From Myxococcus stipitatus DSM 14675 (GTDB lineage: Bacteria; Myxococcota; Myxococcia; Myxococcales; Myxococcaceae): a stretch of DNA of 64,000 nt. Below the pieces are notes generated by a model, which was given only the letters and a program-made list of their open reading frames with translations, searched no databases and was not told where the DNA came from. Shown one piece after another: positions 7,436 to 15,735 of this stretch. The translations under genes were made by a program, and so were the position numbers. Location: the NCBI RefSeq assembly GCF_000331735.1, contig NC_020126.1, positions 868,001-932,000 on the forward strand. Direction: 5' to 3'. The first letter of the stretch is position 1; each line of letters begins with the position of its first letter.

Positions 7436-10370
7436 GGCTTCTCCCTAGATGCTTGCGAATCATCTCGAGCAACTGGTCACGATCAAGGGGCTTGGTGAGG
7501 TACGCGGTGCAGCCCGCCGCGTGTGCTTTGTCTTGATACTCCCGCCCCGCATGCGCCGTCACCGCGATGACCGGCACGTTGGCCACGGAGGGCACCGCAC
7601 GCAAGCGGCGTGTTGCCTCCCAACCATCCAGGCGCGGCAGGGACAGGTCCATCAAAATGAGGTCTGGATTGTCGCGCGTCGCGCGCTCCAGACCGTGTTC
7701 TCCATCCTCCGCCTCGATGACCTCGAACAATCCACCGAGGTATCGCCGGACGATGTCCCGATTCTGGGCACTGTCTTCCACATACAAGATGCGCGGCAGC
7801 CTTCCCGCGGTCGCCGCGCGCTGTGACAACAAGAGGCCCTTGGCTTGAGCGATGACATCCTCGAGCGCGTGGCCTCCCTTCTTCACGAAGCCCGCGAAGC
7901 CGTCTCGCAGGAGTGCTTCCTCATCGGACGTGAGCGACTTGCCGGTGAGCACCACGACAGGGACCTGGAGCTTCTCGGCGCGCAGGCGCCGCAGCACCTC
8001 GAAGCCATCCAGGTTGGGCATCATCAAGTCCAGCACGACGAGCGACGGCGGAGACACGCGCGCCTTGAGCAGCGCGTCCTCGCCGTTGCGCGCCTCGGCG
8101 GTGCTGAAGCCGGCGCGGCGCAGGTTGCGGCTGACGAGCTCGCGCGTGGCCGCGTCGTCATCCACCACCAGCACCTCGCCCACGCCGGCCGCGGTGCCGT
8201 TGGTGGGACCCAGGCAGCGCTGCACCACCTCCACCAGCCGCTCCGGCTCCACGGGCTTGACCAGGTACTCGCACGCGCCCAGCGAGAAGCCGCGCGCGCG
8301 CTGCTCCTCCACGGAGATGAGGATGACGGGGATGCCCGCCAGCGCCGGCTCGCTCTTGAGCTGGCTGAGCACGGACCAGCCGTCCAGCTTGGGCAGGTGG
8401 ATGTCCAGGAGGATGGCCTGGGGCTTGAGCTCGCGGGCGCGCTTGAGCGCGGCGATGCCGTCCTCGGCCACGACGACCTTGAAGCCCGCGGGCGCGAGCT
8501 GGCCGGTGACGAGCTGCTGGATGAGCGGGTCGTCATCCACCACCAGCACGGTGCTGCCCGGCTGGGCGACGGCGTGGAGGTGGTGGGCCACCTCCGCCAC
8601 CGGCACCGCGCGCTCCACGCTGGTGGGGCCGTCGGAGGGCGCGTCCGTCATGTTGGGCAGGCGCACGGTGAAGGTGGTGCCGCGGCCCAGCGTGGACGTC
8701 ACGGTGACGTTGCCGCCCAGCACGCGCGACAGCTCCCGGACGATGGCCAGGCCCAGGCCCGTGCCGCCCACCTTGCGCGTGGTGGAGCCGTCCACCTGGC
8801 GGAACTTCTCGAAGATGAAGGGCAGCTGGTCGGAGGGGATGCCGACGCCGGTGTCCTCCACCGTCATCACCACCTCCTCGCCCGCGGGCACCACGCTCAG
8901 CGCCACCTCGCCCGTCTCGGTGAACTTGGCGGCGTTGCTCAAGAGGTTGAGCATGATTTGCCGCAGCTTCAGCGCGTCGGTGCGGAGGATGCCCGCGGCC
9001 ACGTCGATGTGCGTGGTGAGGGCCACGTCCTTGCCCTTGAGGTACTCCTTCACCGTGGCCATGCACTCGTCGGCCAGCTCGCGCACGTCCACGGCCTCGC
9101 TGACGACCTCCACCCGGCCCGCTTCGATCTTGGACAGGTCCAGGATGTCGTTGATGAGCGCCAGCAGCGTCTTGGCGTTCGTCTTCACGACGTTGAGGTC
9201 GCGCCGGCCGTGGGCCGTCAGGCGCGAGCCCTCCTCGCGCATCAGCAGGTCGCAGTAGCCGATGATGCCGTTGAGGGGCGTGCGGATCTCGTGGCTGAAG
9301 TTGGCCAGGAACTCGCTCTTGAGGCGGGCGGCGGCCTCGGCCTCGCGGGCGCGCTCCTCCTCGTTGCGCTTGGCCACCGCCAGCTCCTGGGCCAGCCGGT
9401 CCAGGTCCTCGTTCTGCTGGCGGATGATCTCCATCTGCAGCGCGCGCTGCTGATAGGACGCCAGCGAGCGGGCGGACACCGCGCGCGTGCGCTTGATCTC
9501 CTCCAGGCTCGCGGCCAGCTGCTTGTTGGCCGCCTCCAGCTCCGCCTTGGACGCGCGCAGCATCTCCTCGTTCTGCTTGCGCTCGGTGATGTCCTCGGTG
9601 ACGCCGAGCAGGTAGCTGGCGTCGCCGGAGCCGTCCATGAGCGGCAGCTTGCGCGTGGCGAAGATGCGGTCCACGCCGCCGGCGCGCGCGACCTCCTCGA
9701 AGGCCCGCATCTTCTTGGAGGCGAGAATCTCCGAGTCGATGGTGATGAACGAGTCGGCCTGCTCCGGCGGGAAGTAGTCGTGGTCCAGCTTGCCGAGCAG
9801 CCACTCCTTGGTGACGTTGAACGCGTCGGCGAAGGTCTTGTTGACCACCACCAGCCGGCGCGTCTTCGCGTCCTTCACGAAGAGGACGAAGGGCAGCGCG
9901 TCCAGGATGTTGCCCAGGATCCAGTTGGTGCGCAGCAGCTCTTCCGTGGTGGCGTCGTGGCGCAGCTGCGCGCCCGCCAGCGGCAGCTCGCGGCGCAGCA
10001 CGGGCGCCAGGCGGTTGAAGTGGTCCTCGCTGACGTAGTCGCGCGCGCCAGCGCGGGTGCTGGCCTCCAGCGTGTCGTCACTCCACTCGCGCGACAGCAC
10101 CACGAAGGGCAGCTCGCGCTGCTGCTTGCGCCACAGCCCCTGCGCCTCGGCGAAGCCCAGGCCCGGCACCTCCGAGCCACAGACGACCAGCGACCAGGAG
10201 CGCGCCAGCGCGGCCTCCAGCGCGGGGAGCGTGGTGGCGCGCTCCGCGCTGGCGGTGACACCCGCGTGGCCGAGCGCCTCTTCCACGCGCTGGCACTCGC
10301 GCTCGCTGCCCACCACCAGGAGGGTGGCGGTGTCCGTCGGCGGGACGAGGGGAGAGAGGGTGTTGACCAT
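7428..10370 (-). CDS. Hybrid sensor histidine kinase with three C-terminal receivers
   Basis: A 980-residue cytoplasmic hybrid kinase. In order: an N-terminal receiver-like domain (about 15-130) that lacks the phospho-acceptor Asp (LVVCGSE, Cys64 in its place); PAS (150-265); a long coiled coil (265-350); HisKA with His360 (NFSHEIRTPLNG); HATPase with N479, DTGVGIP (507-512) and GTGLGL (537-542); then receivers with Asp656, Asp781 and Asp908. There is no membrane segment. It lies between the FIST gene upstream (stop 10374, three bases away) and a one-domain receiver downstream (8-base overlap), forming a compact relay. Three receivers with no visible HPt domain imply either phosphate sinks or an HPt encoded elsewhere. 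The ATG at 10370 follows directly from the FIST stop. Confidence 0.95.
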   Translation of the reverse strand: MVNTLSPLVPPTDTATLLVVGSERECQRVEEALGHAGVTASAERATTLPALEAALARSWSLVVCGSEVPGLGFAEAQGLWRKQQRELPFVVLSREWSDDTLEASTRAGARDYVSEDHFNRLAPVLRRELPLAGAQLRHDATTEELLRTNWILGNILDALPFVLFVKDAKTRRLVVVNKTFADAFNVTKEWLLGKLDHDYFPPEQADSFITIDSEILASKKMRAFEEVARAGGVDRIFATRKLPLMDGSGDASYLLGVTEDITERKQNEEMLRASKAELEAANKQLAASLEEIKRTRAVSARSLASYQQRALQMEIIRQQNEDLDRLAQELAVAKRNEEERAREAEAAARLKSEFLANFSHEIRTPLNGIIGYCDLLMREEGSRLTAHGRRDLNVVKTNAKTLLALINDILDLSKIEAGRVEVVSEAVDVRELADECMATVKEYLKGKDVALTTHIDVAAGILRTDALKLRQIMLNLLSNAAKFTETGEVALSVVPAGEEVVMTVEDTGVGIPSDQLPFIFEKFRQVDGSTTRKVGGTGLGLAIVRELSRVLGGNVTVTSTLGRGTTFTVRLPNMTDAPSDGPTSVERAVPVAEVAHHLHAVAQPGSTVLVVDDDPLIQQLVTGQLAPAGFKVVVAEDGIAALKRARELKPQAILLDIHLPKLDGWSVLSQLKSEPALAGIPVILISVEEQRARGFSLGACEYLVKPVEPERLVEVVQRCLGPTNGTAAGVGEVLVVDDDAATRELVSRNLRRAGFSTAEARNGEDALLKARVSPPSLVVLDLMMPNLDGFEVLRRLRAEKLQVPVVVLTGKSLTSDEEALLRDGFAGFVKKGGHALEDVIAQAKGLLLSQRAATAGRLPRILYVEDSAQNRDIVRRYLGGLFEVIEAEDGEHGLERATRDNPDLILMDLSLPRLDGWEATRRLRAVPSVANVPVIAVTAHAGREYQDKAHAAGCTAYLTKPLDRDQLLEMIRKHLGRSHG

Positions 10371-10373
10371 GGT

Positions 10374-11534
10374 TCAGTTCGCCCCGAACACCAGCGTGGT
10401 GAGCGTGGTGTTGATGTGGAACCCTGAATAAATCTCGAAGTGCACGTTCATCCCCGCGGCGGTGGGCGCGGCCTTCAGGGTCTCCGCGAGCTGGGACACC
10501 GTGTTCGTCGCGTGCGCGTACCACATGCGCCCGCCGCAGTGGAACAGGAGCGCGGCCTGCGGGTTCTGGACGCGCCGGGGCAGCTCGTCCGTGAAGAAGC
10601 CGCGCGTCATGCCGGCCATGTCGCCCAGCCGCATCAGCTCCAGCTCCGTGCCCTCCTCCAGCAGGTTGGCGAAGAGGATGGAGCCGTCCTCATTGGGCCG
10701 CCACGCGGCGCGGATGAAGTACTCGCGGCCCACGCGCAGCGCGGTGGGGCGCACCGCGAAGCCCTGTGGCGTGCCGAACTCCAGGTCCGGCACGTCCACG
10801 CCCAGGATCTCCGCGTAGCGCTTGGCGGCGGGCCGACCGTCGATCTCCAGCGCGCGCGTGTGGCTGTCATCCACCTTGGTGATGGTGAGCCGCTCCCCGG
10901 TGGGCACGTACCAGTGCGAGCGCAGCGCGGCCCAGGGCGCGTTGGTGCGGAACAGCGCCACCAGCACCGCGTCGGTGGCCACCTCTCCGTCCACGTGCAC
11001 CAGCGCGGACTGGCGCGCCGGGTCCCGGTTGTGGTCGCTGGCGCCGCCGCCCACGAGCACCAGCGTCTGGTTCTTCTCGAGGATGCCCAGCAGCAGCTCC
11101 TCTTTCTTGTAGCGGAAGCCATCGTCGATGACGAGGCCCACGCAGCGGCGCGAGTCCAGGTCCTGCTGACGCACGCCCAGCTCCTCGCACGCGCGCTTGA
11201 TGGCCATCTGCCCCGCGTTGATGGCGTCCACGGACAGCCCGGTGCCCAGGCCCAGGCCGACCTCCAGGTCGCCGGTGAGCGCGGCCATCACCACGCTGCC
11301 CTCGTGGATGCCGGTGTTGTCCAGCTCGCCCGCCGTCGTCGCGCCCACCAGCCGGGTACCCTTGGGCAGCCGCTCGCGCACGGCGCGGTTGAGCGCGTAC
11401 TGGTCGCGCTCCCGTGAGGCGAACATCGTCACCAGCACGGGAGGGGTGGGGCCCAGTTGGCGAAGCAGGTCCTCCGCGGCCGCAGCCGGCTCCTGGAGCG
11501 TGGTGCGAGCCGTCTGCATCTTCACTTGGGCCAT
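10374..11534 (-). CDS. FIST-domain sensory protein
   Basis: 386 residues comprising FIST_N (about 30-230; VLVTMFASRERD, GTRLVGATTAGEL, ALTGDLEVGLGLGTG) and FIST_C (about 235-375), ending in a family-like GFHINTTLTTLVFG. FIST domains are ligand-sensing modules, thought to bind small molecules such as amino acids, and are usually fused to or encoded beside signalling proteins. Here the gene is separate but immediately precedes the hybrid kinase, with a three-base gap, so the protein probably supplies the input for that kinase. ATG 11534 is preceded by a GGAGG-type RBS; the in-frame extension to 11891 lies antisense inside the cytochrome gene and is not coding. Confidence 0.92.
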   Translation of the reverse strand: MAQVKMQTARTTLQEPAAAAEDLLRQLGPTPPVLVTMFASRERDQYALNRAVRERLPKGTRLVGATTAGELDNTGIHEGSVVMAALTGDLEVGLGLGTGLSVDAINAGQMAIKRACEELGVRQQDLDSRRCVGLVIDDGFRYKKEELLLGILEKNQTLVLVGGGASDHNRDPARQSALVHVDGEVATDAVLVALFRTNAPWAALRSHWYVPTGERLTITKVDDSHTRALEIDGRPAAKRYAEILGVDVPDLEFGTPQGFAVRPTALRVGREYFIRAAWRPNEDGSILFANLLEEGTELELMRLGDMAGMTRGFFTDELPRRVQNPQAALLFHCGGRMWYAHATNTVSQLAETLKAAPTAAGMNVHFEIYSGFHINTTLTTLVFGAN

Positions 11535-11562
11535 GGAGGTCCTCCAGAGGTGGAGCGGCGGC

Positions 11563-13404
11563 TTAGAGGCCGCTCTTCGGGTGCCGGGTGTGACACGAGT
11601 CGGTGCACTGCTTGAAGGACTCTCGTCCTCCGCCGACGTACATGCTTTCGATGGGGCCGAACTTCGCGACGTGGCTGTCCGGATAGCTCTTGTGGCACGA
11701 CAGGCACGCGGCCTGGCTGGTGCGCTGGATGCTTTCCTTCGTGAGGTGACAGGACGCGCACTTCTCCAGCGGCGCGCCAAAGCGGTTGGAGCGCGAGTGC
11801 ACGAAGTGCGTGCGCACGAAGATGGGGCCTTCCAGCTCGAAGCCCAGCGGCGTGTGGCAGCCGGCGCACGCGGCGCGGTTGTCGTTGCCATGCAGCACCT
11901 GGGACAGCTCCCCGCCCTGGCTGTGGCACGTGTTGCACGGGCCCGTGGTGAGCTTGGCCTCCGTGCGCTGCTTGGTGCCCACCTGGATTTCGATGGTGCG
12001 CGAGGCCGGCAGGTCCTCGCCCAGGTACACGCGGCGGCCCTTCACCGTCACCAGGTACGTGCCCGGCGTGGCGTTGGCGGGAACCTTGTACTGCCACGTG
12101 TCCGTGTTGGGCCGGTCCCACAAGCCCTCTTCGGGGAAGAAGGCGCCGCGGAAGACGATGTTGGCGTAGGGCAGGATGGAGAACTGGGAGTACACCCCGT
12201 CCTCCTTCTCCGTCGCCACGGTCTGCTCGTTGACCTTCGGGTCCAGGAACGCTTCCAGGTCGATGACGGAGCGGATGGGTTGGATGTTCTGTGCGGGCCC
12301 AATGATTTGGGTCATCAACATCCGCTCCCGGTGCTTGCGGCGGTAGTACGTCGTCGTCGCATCGAAGAAGGCCCGATAGTACTGAATGCCCGCCGCGTTG
12401 AAGCCTCGGACGACGTCATTGTAGGACGGTAGACTTCCCTGGGGATGGAGCCTTTTGCCTTCCCCATCGCGAAGCGTGACTTGGAAGGTGATTTCTGACC
12501 CAGGGGCGTAGGTGCCATCCTGGCGGGGTGGGGTGCGGGCCTCCACGTCGATGCCGAAGCCGTAGGCGAACTCGGGGGCGCTCACCTGCTGCACGGGGAT
12601 GGAGTAGGGCGCGAAGGGGCGCAGGCTCCAGCGCAGGCGCAGGGAGGTGGTGCGCGGGCTCAGGCTGAACGTGCGCTTCTGCGCATGCTGGTACGCGTTG
12701 CGCACCTCCAGCAGGGCCTCCTCCTCGTAGTCCCGGGCGCTGTTGCAGTCGCGGGGCGTGGTGCAGTCGTACGCCGTCTGGATGGCGCGCAGGCGGCGCA
12801 CGAAGAAGTCGTCGGTGGTGCGGCGCTGGTGCTCGGCGCCGATGTTCAGCACCACGGGGGGGCCGGTGAGCACCCCGCGCGAGTCCACCGGCTCCACGAT
12901 GAAGAAGCTGGGGAGGTCCATCCAGGCGGCGCCCCGGTAGAAGCGCCGGCGCGTGTAGCGGCCGGGGCCGCCCAGCAGCACGGGCTCCTCGTCCACGGGA
13001 CGCAGCCCCACCCAGCCCACGCCCGCGAAGTCGCTGGTCGTGCGCAGGGCCCACATGCCGGTGTCGAACGTGGACCGCACCGACGCGCGGAGATCAATCT
13101 GGTTGATGTAGAAGGTGGAGCCCGCCCGCACGCTCAGCGGCTTGCCCTCGCCGTTGTCGACCTCCAGGGCCAGTCCAATGGGCTTGGGCGACACGGGGCG
13201 GCGCGCTGCTTCCACGTCCAGGTGCGCCGGGTCCGCCGTGGCCAGGGCGTCGTCGCCGGGTGAGCCGGCGTCCTCCGGCCCCCCGCACGCCGACAGCAAC
13301 GCGGCCAGCGCGACGGTGAGCAAGGCCCGACGGGCCGTCGGGCAGCCGAGCGAGCGGGGGGTACACGCTGCGCGCTGAGACCAGGGGGCTCCAAGTCCGC
13401 CCAT
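11563..13404 (-). CDS. Multihaem c-type cytochrome lipoprotein
   Basis: A 613-residue lipoprotein with a signal peptide and lipobox LLSAC (Cys40). Residues ~45-480 are beta-rich, Ig-like and haem-free; the last 125 residues hold CNTCH (490), CAGCH (513), CASCH (549) and CLSCH (567), plus CTDSCH (600), a non-canonical CxxxCH. This predicts four or five covalent haems on an outer-membrane or periplasmic face, of the OmcA/MtrC-like or decahaem-related class but shorter. Its role would be extracytoplasmic electron transfer; no partner porin or reductase is adjacent. It precedes the FIST-kinase operon by 28 bases and may be co-transcribed with it. A GAGGAGAG RBS supports ATG 13404. Confidence 0.85.
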   Translation of the reverse strand: MGGLGAPWSQRAACTPRSLGCPTARRALLTVALAALLSACGGPEDAGSPGDDALATADPAHLDVEAARRPVSPKPIGLALEVDNGEGKPLSVRAGSTFYINQIDLRASVRSTFDTGMWALRTTSDFAGVGWVGLRPVDEEPVLLGGPGRYTRRRFYRGAAWMDLPSFFIVEPVDSRGVLTGPPVVLNIGAEHQRRTTDDFFVRRLRAIQTAYDCTTPRDCNSARDYEEEALLEVRNAYQHAQKRTFSLSPRTTSLRLRWSLRPFAPYSIPVQQVSAPEFAYGFGIDVEARTPPRQDGTYAPGSEITFQVTLRDGEGKRLHPQGSLPSYNDVVRGFNAAGIQYYRAFFDATTTYYRRKHRERMLMTQIIGPAQNIQPIRSVIDLEAFLDPKVNEQTVATEKEDGVYSQFSILPYANIVFRGAFFPEEGLWDRPNTDTWQYKVPANATPGTYLVTVKGRRVYLGEDLPASRTIEIQVGTKQRTEAKLTTGPCNTCHSQGGELSQVLHGNDNRAACAGCHTPLGFELEGPIFVRTHFVHSRSNRFGAPLEKCASCHLTKESIQRTSQAACLSCHKSYPDSHVAKFGPIESMYVGGGRESFKQCTDSCHTRHPKSGL

Positions 13405-13553
13405 GGGTGACTCTCCTCGTACGTGTGGTTTCGGGCACCGCCATTGGCGCCCCGGCCAGCGAACCCTGTAGCCCGTCGTCTGGGGGGACGATGTGGGCCG
13501 GGTCTCTCCCGGTTCCGGGTTTCCCCGGTTCGAGCCTTTTTAGCCGTACGAAG

Positions 13554-13581
13554 AATATCTGGATTGAACAGATGCCTTCAA
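13554..13581 (-). promoter_or_regulatory. Possible promoter for the cytochrome gene
   Basis: On the minus strand TTGAAG (13581-13576), a 16-base spacer and GATATT (13559-13554) resemble a sigma-70 promoter with four of six matches in each box. It lies in an AT-rich patch of the 264-base gap upstream of the cytochrome and would give a leader of about 140 bases. A single TTGAACA (plus strand, 13564-13570), as in the array at 3989-4031, falls inside the spacer. Weak evidence. Confidence 0.3.
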
Positions 13582-13668
13582 CTTCTGGGAAAATAATCCA
13601 ACATACCCATACCCGTGAAGTCTTTCTTTGTCTGGTTTCTAGCAAAATGTCGCTGGAATGACAGGGGT

Positions 13669-15519
13669 TTAGGCGCTCACGTGGAGGGAGATGTGGCCCC
13701 TGTCCTGGAGGGTGCGGGGAAGTTCAATCGTGAATTCCGCACCTTCCCCGATTCGGCTGTGGACCTGGATGGCGCCGCCGTGCGCTTCGATGAGCTGGCG
13801 GACGATGTAGAGGCCCAGGCCGGTGCCGGGGAGATGGCCGTCGTGGCCGTGGACGCGCTCGAAGCGGTGGAACAGGCGCTGCTGGTCCGTGGGGGCGATG
13901 CCCAGGCCGGAGTCCTTCACGGTGAGCCGGACGCGGGTGTCATCGCCGTGGACGCGCAGCTCCACGGGGTGGCCGTGGCCGAACTTGAGGGCGTTGTTCA
14001 GGAGGTTGGTCACCACGCGGTCCAGGCGGAGCCGGTCCCACGTCCCGGTGGTGTCGTCCTCCTGGACGCGGACGGTGAGGGTGCAGCCGGCGGCCAGGGC
14101 CTGGTCCACGTGGCGCTCGGTGACTTCCCGGACCAGCGCGGCCAGGTCCACCTTCTCGCGGTCCAGCCGGAGGTGGCCCGCGGAGAGGAGGGACAGGTCC
14201 AGCAGGTTGTGCAGCAGCCGGCCCATCCGCCGGGTCTCGCTCTCCGCGCCCACCAGCCCGTCGCGCAACCGGGGCTCGTGGGTGCAGATGTCCATGAGGC
14301 GAAGGCGCCGCAGCCGCAGCTGGAGCGAGCTGAGCGGGTTGCCCAGGTCATGCGCGGCGACGCCGATGAGCTCCAGCGCGCCCTGGGCCTCCGTCAGCAA
14401 GCGCGCGTTGTCCAGGGCCAGGGCGGCGCGGCTGGCCAGCTCCTCCATGAAGGCCCGGTCCACCTCGCCGTAGCGGCGGGGGCCGGTGGACAGCAGGCAC
14501 AGCGCGCCCAGGACGCGCGGGCCCACCGCCAGCGGCACGGTGAGGGCGGAGGTGACGCCCATCACCCGGAGCAGCTCGCCGTGGGCGCTGGCCTCGAGCG
14601 CCTGGGGCAGGCGCTCCGCGTCCAGCTCCGGCAGCAGCTCCGCGCGGCCGGTGCACACCACGTGGCTGGGGCCCACCTCGTCGGCGTTGGGGCAGCGCAA
14701 CAGCGGCTCCCACATGCGGGTGGCGGCCTGGGCGTCCGCGCAGGCCACGGCCTGGGGGCGCACCTGGCCGTCCGAGGAGGGCAGGAAGAGGATGCAGGCG
14801 TCGGCCACCTCCGGCACACACAGCCGGGTGAGGGCTTCGCCCACCTCGCGCGCGCCGGAGAGGGGCTGGAGGACGCGGCCGGCCTCGGCGAAGAGGGCCT
14901 GGGCGCGCTCCATGCGGCGGCGCTCGGTGATGTCGCGCGTCACCTTGGCGAAGCCCCGCAGGCTCCCGTGGGAGTCCTGGAGCGCGGTGAGCAGCGTCTC
15001 CGCCCAGAAGCGGGTGCCGTCGCGGCGCACCTGCCAGCCTTCGGACAACAGGCGTCCCTCCCGCGCGGCGCGCTCCAGGTGGGCCTGGGGGACCCCCGCG
15101 GCCACCGCGTCCTCGGGGTGGAGGCGCTCCAGCGCGCAGCCCGTGACTTCCGTCGCGGTCCACCCGGTGAGGCGCTCGGCTCCGGCGTTCCAGGCCGTGA
15201 CCCGGCCCTGCCTGTCCAGGAAACACAGTGCGTAATCAGTGACGGCTTCCATCAGCAGGCTCAAACGCTGCTCACTGTGTTCGTTTCGCGCGTGGAGGGG
15301 GCGCAGTGCATGGTGGAGCACACATGCCAGCGCGCCCACGCCCGCAAGGCCCAGACAACCGGCCAGGAGCGCCTGTTGCAGCGCGGCCCGGGAGGTCTCT
15401 GGATGTGTCAACAATCCGTGCACCGCGGACAGGAGTGTCGCGAGGAGCAACAGACCGGCGAGCATGCAGGCGGAGACACCAGCCGCCACTCGCTGAGCGA
15501 ACGTCCAACGTCGCATCAT
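13669..15519 (-). CDS. Membrane PAS-GAF sensor histidine kinase
   Basis: 616 residues: two N-terminal membrane helices (about 13-35 and 50-70), a PAS domain with PAC tail (about 85-205, ending FAKVTRDITERR), a GAF domain (about 215-370), HisKA (GVAAHDLGNPLSSL) and a complete HATPase (NLLNNALKF, DSGLGI, GTGLGLYIV). There is no receiver domain. It would sense an envelope or redox/ligand signal through PAS/GAF and phosphorylate a separate regulator that is not adjacent; the cytochrome gene downstream lies 264 bases away. ATG 15519 is the first of two consecutive Met codons. It is divergent from the SNF2-type ATPase gene across about 216 bases. Confidence 0.92.
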   Translation of the reverse strand: MMRRWTFAQRVAAGVSACMLAGLLLLATLLSAVHGLLTHPETSRAALQQALLAGCLGLAGVGALACVLHHALRPLHARNEHSEQRLSLLMEAVTDYALCFLDRQGRVTAWNAGAERLTGWTATEVTGCALERLHPEDAVAAGVPQAHLERAAREGRLLSEGWQVRRDGTRFWAETLLTALQDSHGSLRGFAKVTRDITERRRMERAQALFAEAGRVLQPLSGAREVGEALTRLCVPEVADACILFLPSSDGQVRPQAVACADAQAATRMWEPLLRCPNADEVGPSHVVCTGRAELLPELDAERLPQALEASAHGELLRVMGVTSALTVPLAVGPRVLGALCLLSTGPRRYGEVDRAFMEELASRAALALDNARLLTEAQGALELIGVAAHDLGNPLSSLQLRLRRLRLMDICTHEPRLRDGLVGAESETRRMGRLLHNLLDLSLLSAGHLRLDREKVDLAALVREVTERHVDQALAAGCTLTVRVQEDDTTGTWDRLRLDRVVTNLLNNALKFGHGHPVELRVHGDDTRVRLTVKDSGLGIAPTDQQRLFHRFERVHGHDGHLPGTGLGLYIVRQLIEAHGGAIQVHSRIGEGAEFTIELPRTLQDRGHISLHVSA

Positions 15520-15735
15520 GTGGCACTCCCCCCCATCCCATAGTGGGAAACCGCATCAGGAAGGCAACGGCCAGCATCCCTGATGCGAGGGAAGTCGAAC
15601 ATTGCCCGGTTGGACAAAGTCGGAGTCACCCCAGGGGGCGTCAGGACTCGCCCAGGTGCATCTCGAATAGCCATCGCCAGGGCGGGGGGTTATGAGGCGA
15701 GCCCCCTCACTTCATCAGGTTGTCCCGCATTGCAT

